DNA of 64,000 nt from Bin5 sp965204705 (GTDB taxonomy: Bacteria; Chloroflexota; Anaerolineae; Caldilineales; Caldilineaceae), in NCBI GenBank assembly GCA_965204705.1, contig OZ242006.1, positions 4,650,001-4,714,000 of the forward strand, written 5' to 3'. Positions 45,332-53,234 of this stretch are shown here, piece by piece. The position numbers were made by a program, and so were the translations under genes. Under the pieces are notes generated by a model. The model did not search any database and was not told the origin of the DNA. It worked only from the letters and a program-made list of their open reading frames with translations. How positions within the stretch are numbered: position 1 is the first letter of the stretch; every line of letters begins with the position of its first letter.

Positions 45332-45627
45332 CGATGAACTCCTTCATGCCAGGTGCACGCCTGATTGGCTTGGCGAGCCAACCGGCTTCATTTTTGTGGG
45401 TTGGGAGAGCAGGCGGCCCGCCTGCCATGCCAAGTCAGGTTGCATTATACAGTGAAGGAATCCGATAGGCTAAGATTTGACCGCGGGGTGGGAATTGCAG
45501 TGGTCAGTGGTTAGCGATCAGTGGTCAGTGTGTGCGGCGAGCGGTTGGGGATGGTTGTGAAGACAGGTGGGAGGGAAAGCGGGAGATTGCTGGCGGGTGA
45601 CGGGGGTTTCGAATCGTTATTGCGGGT
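45332..45627. other. Intergenic region upstream of ilvE with palindromes and a heptamer tract
   Basis: No gene is seen. It holds a near-perfect palindrome GGCGGCCCGCC (about 45413-45423) within a longer stem, a TTGGCT/AGCCAA hairpin (about 45366-45381), the TATAAT of the likely ilvE promoter and a CAGTGGTCAGTGG tract (about 45498-45530). The leader could regulate ilvE, but no leucine/valine-rich leader peptide was found. Confidence 0.5.
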
Positions 45628-47427
45628 CTAGCGGTAGATGCGGGGGAGGTACTGCTTGTATTGTGGGGGTGTCCGTTCGGTGGGGACGGCGATTACCTCT
45701 ATGGATACGGCGGTGGGGGGACCCCAGTTGCCGTCGGCGTCCTGGGCTTCGAGGAAGATGGTGTAGGCGCCGGGCTGCAGGCCGGTGGTGTCAAGCGACC
45801 CTGTGAGGGATTCGACGGTGGAATCGTATTCGCCGTCGAGGGGCTGCAGCGTTTCGAAGGTAGTTGCAAGCCAGGATGGCGCGCCGACGGTAAAGCGGGC
45901 TGCACTGATGGGCTGGGCGGGTTCGGTGTCGGAGCCGCTGCCGGCGCTGCGGGTGTCGTCGGCGGTTGCGGTCAGAGTGACTTCCTTGCCGGGCAGCAGG
46001 CGCAGCGGATCGGCACTGGCTCCGGTCACGTCGGGTCCGGCGGGCAGTTGATAGGGACGCCGGGCCGTTTTAGCGGCATAGACGAGGGAGTCGAGAATCT
46101 GGTCGGCGATATGTGAATCGAAGTAGGGGCATTGCTGGAAGAAGGCGGTGCCGAGCTCGTAGGTAAAGGCGGCGACGCCAAGCGTGCCGTAGGCGAAATC
46201 GGTGGCGCTGCCGTCGAAACGATACATACAGAGCTCGGGATTGCAGACTTTGTAGTCGGGGAAATAGCCCAGTTTGCGGCCGAGGCGGCGCAACTCGTCG
46301 CGGTTGGGAGCCGGATAGGAGGTGTGCTCCCATGGGTAGAAGAGGAGGCGACCGTAGGAGTGGAGCGAGATGAAGACGCCGTTCGTGTCCTCGGGAGCGG
46401 GATCGTCGTAGCCTTCGCCGCGCTGGTCAGCGAAGACATCACGGAGATAGTCTTCGATGGCGCGGGTTTCGGGCTCGGAGGCGGGCTCGTCGCCGCGGTA
46501 GAAGTTGGAGCAGACGTCGCCCGACGAACAGCCGTTACAGTGATTCCACAGGAAGCTGCCGTTGCGGTTGAGGTCGACACCGTGCTTGGGGAAGTCACAG
46601 CCGTTGGTGGAATTGGTGTTCTTGCGCCAGAGGTGGCCTTTCTCGACCCAGGTACGTCCGTCGGGATTGACCAGAGGGATAATGTGGATACGGTTGTAGT
46701 CGAGGAGCCAGGTCAGGTCCGGGTCGGCGCCGTATTCCGAGAGCAGCAGTTCGGCGAAGAGGGTGGCGATTTCGGTGGTAGCCAGTTCGCGGGGATGTTG
46801 CGCGGCTGTCACGACCAGCTCGCCCTTTTCGATGTCGGTAATCTGGCTGTTGGTCAGCACTAGCGCCTGGATGTCGGCACCGGCCAGGCCCCAGGAGCGG
46901 ATCTTGTACCAGCTGTTGCCGATGTCAGTCAGAACGGCCAGGTCGGGGTGCCGTTGGGCGAGTGCTGCCATATCGGCGTGGGTCGCTTCGACTGTGCGAT
47001 AGCAGGCATAGCCGGGGATGCTGCGGCTGTCGGCCTGGATCTGGAAGGCGCAGGGGTCGGGCAGGGCGGCGGTCTGCTCGGTATCCTCTGAGAAGGGATA
47101 GCCCTCCTGGGTCAGCCACTGTTGCTGCGCCGGCGACACCAGTGCGACTGCGGACTGCTGGTCCGATTCGATGTGCCAGATGTCGACTGCATCGAAAAGG
47201 GTATGCAGAGCGTGCGCGTCTGTGTAGTCGATGCGGGCAACGATGTTCTCGGTGGTGTCGTTCTGTATGCAGGGGTCGAGGCTGGGTGAGACGTTGACGC
47301 CGGCGGCGTCGAGGAGCATCTCGCGGGCAGGCTCAACGATGTTGACCTGTTGAACCGCGAAGAAGAGCAGCGCGGCCAACAGGCAGAGCCCAGCGACCCA
47401 ACTTACGACCCGAACGAGTGCTCTCAT
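45628..47427 (-). CDS. Secreted M14 zinc carboxypeptidase
   Basis: A 599-residue exported protein with an N-terminal membrane segment (about 7-26, VSWVAGLCLLAALLFFAVQQV). The M14 catalytic domain (about 140-440) has the zinc ligands in AAQHPRELATTE (HxxE), the NRIHIIPLVNPDGRTW stretch, the third His in FISLHSYGRLLFYPW, and the catalytic Glu in FTYELGTAFFQQC. A C-terminal Ig/FN3-like module (about 470-580) precedes an end TPPQYKQYLPRIYR. The enzyme removes C-terminal residues from extracellular peptides. It follows the VWA gene on the same strand. Confidence 0.9.
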   Translation of the reverse strand: MRALVRVVSWVAGLCLLAALLFFAVQQVNIVEPAREMLLDAAGVNVSPSLDPCIQNDTTENIVARIDYTDAHALHTLFDAVDIWHIESDQQSAVALVSPAQQQWLTQEGYPFSEDTEQTAALPDPCAFQIQADSRSIPGYACYRTVEATHADMAALAQRHPDLAVLTDIGNSWYKIRSWGLAGADIQALVLTNSQITDIEKGELVVTAAQHPRELATTEIATLFAELLLSEYGADPDLTWLLDYNRIHIIPLVNPDGRTWVEKGHLWRKNTNSTNGCDFPKHGVDLNRNGSFLWNHCNGCSSGDVCSNFYRGDEPASEPETRAIEDYLRDVFADQRGEGYDDPAPEDTNGVFISLHSYGRLLFYPWEHTSYPAPNRDELRRLGRKLGYFPDYKVCNPELCMYRFDGSATDFAYGTLGVAAFTYELGTAFFQQCPYFDSHIADQILDSLVYAAKTARRPYQLPAGPDVTGASADPLRLLPGKEVTLTATADDTRSAGSGSDTEPAQPISAARFTVGAPSWLATTFETLQPLDGEYDSTVESLTGSLDTTGLQPGAYTIFLEAQDADGNWGPPTAVSIEVIAVPTERTPPQYKQYLPRIYR

Positions 47428-47489
47428 AGCGCTCTAGAATCACCGACGGCCAAAGACCGATAGACAGTCCCTGCCACGCGCGGGCGCCG

Positions 47490-48872
47490 CTATGACTTTT
47501 CGACCAGCAGCTGGTCGACCGCTGCCGTCAGTTCGGAGAGCGTACTCACCTGCAGGATCGTGTCGCAGAGGGGCAGGTATTCGAGCATGTCGCTGTCGCC
47601 TGTGCCCCACAGCATGGGTAGCTCGGGATTCAGCCAGAGTGTGCGGCGGCTGCGGCGGGCCATCTTTTTGAAGATATCGAGCCGGGGATCGTTGTAGTTG
47701 TTGCGGCCGTCGCCGACGACGATGAGGGTGGTGCGGTGGTCGATGAGGTCGAGGTAGTCGTCGGAGAAGTTCTGCAGGCTGTGGCCGAGATCGGTGCTGT
47801 AGTAGCCGGGGGGCATCCTGATCAGGACCTGTTGGATGGCTTCATTGGCGCGGTTGCCCTGGAAGTCGGGTGTGATGTACTCGAGGTGGTCGATGAAGGC
47901 GAAGGCGTGGGACTTGCTCACTTGATCCTGCAGCTCGTAGAGGAGAGAGAGCATGAGTTCGGTGCAGTGGCGCATGGAGGTGCTGATGTCGCAGATCACG
48001 ACCAGTTTGGGCTTGAGGGTGCGGTCGCGGTGTTTGATATGGAAGGGGACGCCGCCGTGTTTGAGGTTGGCCCGGATGGTCGCTTTTGCGTCGAGTTGAC
48101 CGGTCTTGGCCCGTTTCTGGCGGAGGGCGATGCGGCTGCGCAGGAGGGCGGCGAGCCGGCGCACTTCCTGGCGCAGTTTCTGCATGTCGCTGTCGGAGAG
48201 GGCCTGAAACGGTCGATCCATGAGCCCTTCCAGCTGGTCCTCGGGTCGCTGGTCGGCCATGTTTTCGGCGATACGCTGGCCGGCGTGCTGGCGCATCTGT
48301 TCGCGCAGGGATTCCATGTTCTGGCCGATGAGCTGGCGCATCTGGTCGAGGCGTTCCTTGTTCATGCCCATTTGGGCCATGAGCTCCATGATTTCCTGCA
48401 TGGCTTTGCGGACCTGTTCGAACTGGAGGGCACGCTGCATGCGGCGCGCCATCCATTCGCGATAGCGCAGGTCGTCGGCGTGATTTAGGCCGACCATTTG
48501 ACCGAGTGCATCGAGCTCTTCTTGGGAGAGCTCCTCGCCGCGCAGCAGCCGTTCGAGCATTTCGCGCAGCCGTTGCCCGAACTCCTGGAGGGCCTGGGCC
48601 AGCATGTTGGCCTCTTCTTCGGTCAGGTCTTCCATGAGGTTCATGAGCGGGGGCGGTTCGCCGCTGCCGAAGAAGAGCGGGAAGAGCTCTTCGAAGGTCG
48701 GCAGGCTTTCTGCATCTTTGACCAGGGTGGCGCGCAGGCTGAGGCGGAAGGCGTCGCGGTCCTGAACGCCGAGGTTATCGACGGCGGAGAAGGCATCGGC
48801 GCTTTCGGCTAGGCTGACGCGCACGCCGCCGGAGCGCAAGGCTGAAATGAACTTTACGATTCGCTCTTCCAT
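47490..48872 (-). CDS. VWA-domain protein of the CoxE type
   Basis: A 460-residue protein. The first 300 residues are helical and Gln/Arg-rich, as in CoxE/YehP-type proteins. The C-terminal von Willebrand A domain has the metal-ion site DISTSM in KLVVICDISTSMRHC, and VGDGRNNYNDPRLD supplies the last metal ligand. Such proteins act with a MoxR ATPase in assembling or activating metalloenzymes (as for CO dehydrogenase). The start at 48872 has AGGAG just before it and begins MEERIVKFISALRSGG; the open frame continues to 48998 without similarity. A MoxR gene lies immediately upstream. Confidence 0.88.
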   Translation of the reverse strand: MEERIVKFISALRSGGVRVSLAESADAFSAVDNLGVQDRDAFRLSLRATLVKDAESLPTFEELFPLFFGSGEPPPLMNLMEDLTEEEANMLAQALQEFGQRLREMLERLLRGEELSQEELDALGQMVGLNHADDLRYREWMARRMQRALQFEQVRKAMQEIMELMAQMGMNKERLDQMRQLIGQNMESLREQMRQHAGQRIAENMADQRPEDQLEGLMDRPFQALSDSDMQKLRQEVRRLAALLRSRIALRQKRAKTGQLDAKATIRANLKHGGVPFHIKHRDRTLKPKLVVICDISTSMRHCTELMLSLLYELQDQVSKSHAFAFIDHLEYITPDFQGNRANEAIQQVLIRMPPGYYSTDLGHSLQNFSDDYLDLIDHRTTLIVVGDGRNNYNDPRLDIFKKMARRSRRTLWLNPELPMLWGTGDSDMLEYLPLCDTILQVSTLSELTAAVDQLLVEKS

Positions 48873-48958
48873 GGGATTCTCCTCTGCAGCCGGGAGGTCA
48901 GGCGTCCTGACTTTCGTTTCCCAAAATGCTCCTGGATGGCGCTGTTGCTGAACGCGGA

Positions 48959-49939
48959 TCAGTCGATGCGCCGGCGGCTGGGAAGCTCTTCGTCCCAATC
49001 GGTTTCATCTTTGTCGTCAACGTCGTGCATTCGAGCCAGCTGTCGCTGAACTTTACGCAGGTCGGTCTCGTGTTTCAGGAGGACGCTGAGGGTGGTTTCG
49101 AGCGTCTTCTGATCCAGGTTTTCGGCATTGAGGGTGACGAGCGCCTGCGCCCAGTCCAAGGTTTCGGAGATGCTGGGATGTTTGCGGAGGTCGATCTTGC
49201 GCAGGCTTTGCACGAGCTCTACGACCTGGCGGGCCATCTGCGGCGCCAGGTCGGGCACTTTCAGGCGGACGACGTTGAGCTCCTGTTCGAGGGAGGGGTA
49301 GCCGATGAAGAGATAGAGGCAACGCCGTTTCAGGGCCTCGCTCAGCTCGCGGGTGTTGTTGCTGGTGAGGACGACGATGGGTACGTGGTTGGCGGCGAGC
49401 GTGCCGAGCTCGGGCACGCTGACCTGGAAGTCGCTCAACACCTCGAGGAGGAAGGCCTCGAACTCGGCATCGGCGCGGTCGATTTCGTCGATGAGGAGCA
49501 CGACAGGTTCGTCGCTAAGGATGGCGCGCAACAGGGGACGTTGCAGGAGGAAGCGCATGGAGAAGAAGACGTCTTCCTCATCGGTGAGGCGGTCGGCGGC
49601 TTCGGCGAGCGAGCTGGCGCCGGCGAGGGTCTGCTGGAGCTGATCGCGAAGCAGCTGTGTGTAGAGGAGCTGCTTGGCGTACTCCCATTCATAGAGGGCC
49701 TTGGTCTCGTCCAACCCTTCGTAACACTGGAGGCGGATGAGGGTGCGGTCGAGGGAGCCGGCGATGGCTTTGGCGAGCTCGGTCTTGCCGACGCCGGCCG
49801 GCCCTTCGGTCAGCAGCGGTTTGCCCAGTTGCTGCGACAGGTAGACGGTAGTGGCGATTTCGTCATTGGCGATGTATTGCTGGCCGCCAAGTGAGTCTGT
49901 CGTTTCTTCTATCGATTGAAATGCGTTCGTTGTATTCAT
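48959..49939 (-). CDS. MoxR-family AAA+ ATPase
   Basis: A 326-residue MoxR-type ATPase. Walker A is LTEGPAGVGKTELAKAIAG; Walker B is VVLLIDEIDRADAEFEAFLLE, and the sensor 1 segment VVLTSNNTRELSEALKRRCLYLFIGYPS shows the arginine-finger pattern. The pair MoxR-VWA acts as a chaperone module that inserts metals or remodels protein complexes. ATG 49939 is preferred over the frame start at 49981 because it begins the conserved part. It is the first gene of the pair, and the target protein is not obvious in the window. Confidence 0.9.
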   Translation of the reverse strand: MNTTNAFQSIEETTDSLGGQQYIANDEIATTVYLSQQLGKPLLTEGPAGVGKTELAKAIAGSLDRTLIRLQCYEGLDETKALYEWEYAKQLLYTQLLRDQLQQTLAGASSLAEAADRLTDEEDVFFSMRFLLQRPLLRAILSDEPVVLLIDEIDRADAEFEAFLLEVLSDFQVSVPELGTLAANHVPIVVLTSNNTRELSEALKRRCLYLFIGYPSLEQELNVVRLKVPDLAPQMARQVVELVQSLRKIDLRKHPSISETLDWAQALVTLNAENLDQKTLETTLSVLLKHETDLRKVQRQLARMHDVDDKDETDWDEELPSRRRID

Positions 49940-49981
49940 GTGAGGGGGAGGCTCCTTTGGCCCACGGCTGATGCGGCGCAC

Positions 49982-50670
49982 AGGTGCAGGAAGTTGGCCG
50001 CAGCGGTACGTTGTAGTGTATCTGACAGGCAGGCGCTTTGCAAAGCATTGGAATCGAGCCGGGTGCGGTTCATATTAGGGAGGGGGGATGGTCAGGTGGG
50101 GAATTCATGTCAGCGGGGGCTGAAATTGTCTGCCGTCCATTTATTGGGAGGCACAGGGCAGGCACAAGGCCTGCCCCTACGGTGGCGGCGCGGGGGTTGG
50201 AACACCGGTCGCTGGCTCAACCGTTCCAATTGTCCACGGCGATCGGGCCTACGATGGGGGGCGTTGCGGGGGGCGTCCCCCGCACAAGGGAGGGCCGAAG
50301 GGTTAACTGCAGTGGTCAGTGGTTAATGGTCAGTGGTCAGTGACTGCATTTGCGCTGATTTGGGACGCGAACTGGTTCTAGCTTAGTCGTTACCTGGGGT
50401 GGATGAGAGTTCACCTTCAGTTTGGACTGCACTCAGTTTAGCCGGGTTGGGAGGTCCCGTTTTTTCAGGGCGGCGTGCGTCTTCAACGGGCGTCGAAAGA
50501 TGGCAGTTGCGCGAAATTCGGTATTTCAGCTATATTTCTGTCGCGTGCGCCCGAAACCGGAACTTTTACAGAGTTGCCGAGGTTTGCCAAGCAAAAACGG
50601 GTGGCGGAGACGAGAACAAGAGGAAGTCACACGCTTAGCAGTCCGACCAGATACACGCGAGGAAACGTGA
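49982..50670. other. Intergenic region holding MITE copy 3 and the leader of the M20 gene
   Basis: The stretch divides into a short moxR upstream segment, MITE copy 3 (50061-50434) and a 236-base AT-richer leader. That leader ends with CGAGGAAAC, the ribosome binding site for the M20 gene. No other gene is supported. Confidence 0.6.
50061..50434. mobile_element. MITE-like element, copy 3 (most diverged)
   Basis: About 374 bp. Left end GGGTGCGGTTCATATTAGGG, complement of the right end GAGTGCAGTCCAAACTGAAG. The GGGCAGGC/GCCTGCCC hairpin, double-hairpin module (about 50255-50303) and CAGTGGTCAGTGG tract are in the same order as in copies 1 and 2. The flanks AATCGAGCC and AGTTTAGCC could be a decayed target duplication. 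The copy is longer and more degenerate than the others. Confidence 0.6.
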
Positions 50671-51828
50671 ATGCTGGATACAGATCGTCTGATTTCGTTT
50701 ACCAGAGACATTGTACGCATCCAGAGCCTGAGCGGTGAGGAGGCGCAGGTTTCCCGCCGCATCGAGGAGGAGATGACGGCGCTGGGGTTTGACAGGGTGT
50801 GGACGGATGGCGTGGGCAATGTGGTTGGCGTGCTGGAGGGCGCGCAGCCGGGGCCGACGATAGTCTTTGACGCGCATACGGATACGGTGGGCGTGTCGCC
50901 GGGTGTGCCGTGGGAGCTGGACCCGTTCAGCGGGGCGGTGCGGGGCGGCGCGCTGCACGGGCGGGGCGCGGCGGACATGAAGGGCGCGCTGGCGGCGATG
51001 GTGTATGGCATTGGCGGGCTTGACCGGGCCGGGCTGAAGGGCAAGGCGGTGGTGAGCGCGTCGGTGATGGAGGAGGTGCTGGAGGGTGTGGCTCTGGAGA
51101 AGGTGATCGGGCAGACGGGCGCGGACTTCGTCGTGATTGGCGAGGCGTCCGATTTGCAGATTGTGAGGGGGGGACGCGGCCGGGCGGAGATCCACCTGAC
51201 GACGACGGGGCGGCCTTCGCACTCGTCGGCGCCGCAGATGGGCCGCAATGCGGTGCTGGACATGATGCGGGTGATCGCGGCGGTGGAGGACCTGGCGCTG
51301 GACGAGCACCCGCAGATGGGGCCGGCGATCTTTGCGCTGACGGATATCATCAGTGAGCCCTATCCAGGTCATTCGGTCATTCCCAGCATTTGCCGGGTGA
51401 CGTATGACAGAAGGCTGCTGCCTGGTGAGGCGGCAGAGCGCGTGCTGGCGGACATCAGCGAGCGACCTGAGCTGGCGGACATTCAGCTGGATGCGCGTGT
51501 GGGGACGGGAGAATACACGAGCTATACGGGGCACATTTTTGTGACGGAGAAGTTTTTTCCGGCGTGGCTGGCGGATGACGCCGACCCATTTGTGATGGGG
51601 GCGCTTGCGGCGGTGCACGAGGCGGGGATCGATGCGGGGCTGAATGCGTATCGTTTCTGTACAAATGCTGCTTACAGTGCGGGTGTGGCGGGCATTCCGA
51701 CGATCGGGTTTGGGCCGGCGACGGAGGCGGACGCGCATGTCATCAATGAGCGGCTGCAGCTGGATGATTTGGTAGCGGCTGCGCAGGGGTACCGGGCGAT
51801 CGGCGAGGCGGTGTTGGGTAGTGGATAG
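50671..51828 (+). CDS. M20-family metallopeptidase (YgeY/DapE-like)
   Basis: A 385-residue M20 zinc hydrolase. Metal site: FDAHTDTVG with the first His/Asp, then GRGAADMKGALAAM, the catalytic Glu in SVMEEVLEGVAL, ADFVVIGEASD, and the dimerisation-domain His in TTTGRPSHSSAPQMGRNAV. The ASDLQIVRGGRGRAEI pattern is close to YgeY-type proteins, which are linked to selenium metabolism in other bacteria, but no other such genes are here, so the substrate is open. GAGGAAA precedes ATG 50671. Downstream the YcaQ-like gene follows. Confidence 0.88.
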   Translation: MLDTDRLISFTRDIVRIQSLSGEEAQVSRRIEEEMTALGFDRVWTDGVGNVVGVLEGAQPGPTIVFDAHTDTVGVSPGVPWELDPFSGAVRGGALHGRGAADMKGALAAMVYGIGGLDRAGLKGKAVVSASVMEEVLEGVALEKVIGQTGADFVVIGEASDLQIVRGGRGRAEIHLTTTGRPSHSSAPQMGRNAVLDMMRVIAAVEDLALDEHPQMGPAIFALTDIISEPYPGHSVIPSICRVTYDRRLLPGEAAERVLADISERPELADIQLDARVGTGEYTSYTGHIFVTEKFFPAWLADDADPFVMGALAAVHEAGIDAGLNAYRFCTNAAYSAGVAGIPTIGFGPATEADAHVINERLQLDDLVAAAQGYRAIGEAVLGSG

Positions 51829-51977
51829 TGGGTAGTGTATTGTCGCGAATGAGGGGCGCTATCGAGAAGGGTGTAGGAAACTGCCGTCCAATCAACGCTG
51901 AAGTCAGAGAGACGCGACATCTTCAGAGCCAGAGCTTACGGTCAACCTCCCCGACAAGAGTCAGATCACCAAAGTCA

Positions 51978-53234
51978 ATGCAATCGATTATCCTAACTTC
52001 CACTGAGGCTCGGCGCCTGGCCGTTGCGGCGCAGGGGCTTGAGGGGCCGCGATCTGAGGCGAGCAAGTCGGGCATAATAGAGCTACTCAGGCAGATCAAC
52101 TGTTTGCAGATCGATCCGATCCGGGCGGTGGAGCGGACGCAACTGCTGGTGCTGTGGAGCAGGATGGGGGCGTTTGACCCGACGTGGCTGGACGATCTGC
52201 TGGAGGAGCGGGAGATCATCGAGGGCTGGGCGCACGCGGCTTCCTTTGTACTGACGGAGGACTATCCTCTTTTGCGGCGGTGGATTGGGCGGGCATTTAC
52301 CAGTTCCAGCGAGTGGTCGGAGCGGATACGCGGGTGGATGGCGTTGAATGCAGAGCTGGAGGCGCATATTCTGGCGCGTCTGGGGGAGGACGGGCCACTG
52401 CCTGCGAAGGCGCTGGCAGGGCCGGAGGCCGTTCCGTGGGAGTCGCTGGGCTGGACGGGCGGGAGCGCGGTTTCACGCATGTTGGACTTTCTGGACCGCA
52501 AGGGGCTTGTGATGACTGTGGGCCGGCGGGGAAACCAGAAGCTGTGGCATCTGCGGGATGCGTGGCTGCCGGAGTGGGTGGACACGGCGTTGCCGGCGGA
52601 GGAGGAGGTTGTGCGCGAGGCGTGCCAGCGCTCGCTGAAGGCGCTGGGCGCGGCGAGCCAGAAGCAGATCAACGAGCATTTCATGCGCAAGAGGTACCCG
52701 AACCTGGGCGAGCGGCTTACGGAGTTGGTGGAAGAGGGGGTTGTGCTGCTGGCGCAGGTCGTTGACGAGGAAGGGCCGTGGGACGACGATTGGTACATCC
52801 ACCGGGATACCTTGCCCCAGCTGGCATCAATCCAGTCAGGGGAGTGGGCGCCGCGCACGGTCTTTTTGTCGCCTTTTGACAATCTCATTTGTGACCGGGA
52901 ACGGACAGAGCAGCTCTTCGACTTTTACTACCGAATCGAGATTTATGTGCCGAAAGCCAAGCGGGCGTACGGCTACTATGTGATGCCGTTGCTGCATGGC
53001 GACCGCTTCATCGGGAGGATGGACTCGAAACTCGAACGGAAGACGGGAATCTACCATATCGATGCACTGTATCCTGAAGAGGATGAGCGCAATGACGCGC
53101 AGACCGGGGCTGCGGTGGCAGAGTCTCTGCGGGAGCTGGCCCAGTTTATCGGCGCGAAAGGTATCGAACTGGGCGACCGGATCCCTGCAGCCTGGCGCAC
53201 AGCTCTGGACAAGGAGGTCACGCAAGGCTTATGA
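51978..53234 (+). CDS. YcaQ-like DNA glycosylase (interstrand crosslink repair family)
   Basis: A 418-residue protein made of repeated winged-helix modules (HTH_42 family). The catalytic QxD motif (Gln44, Asp46) lies in RQINCLQIDPIRAVER, which in YcaQ/AlkX-type enzymes unhooks crosslinks and removes bulky adducts. WRWEQ-like conserved elements include EGWAHAASFVLTEDYPLLRRW and FLSPFDNLICDRERTEQLFDFYYRIEIYVP. ATG 51978 begins the conserved part; the frame is open to 51828, whose start overlaps the M20 stop, without conservation. Its stop overlaps the start of the transporter gene by four bases. Confidence 0.87.
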   Translation: MQSIILTSTEARRLAVAAQGLEGPRSEASKSGIIELLRQINCLQIDPIRAVERTQLLVLWSRMGAFDPTWLDDLLEEREIIEGWAHAASFVLTEDYPLLRRWIGRAFTSSSEWSERIRGWMALNAELEAHILARLGEDGPLPAKALAGPEAVPWESLGWTGGSAVSRMLDFLDRKGLVMTVGRRGNQKLWHLRDAWLPEWVDTALPAEEEVVREACQRSLKALGAASQKQINEHFMRKRYPNLGERLTELVEEGVVLLAQVVDEEGPWDDDWYIHRDTLPQLASIQSGEWAPRTVFLSPFDNLICDRERTEQLFDFYYRIEIYVPKAKRAYGYYVMPLLHGDRFIGRMDSKLERKTGIYHIDALYPEEDERNDAQTGAAVAESLRELAQFIGAKGIELGDRIPAAWRTALDKEVTQGL

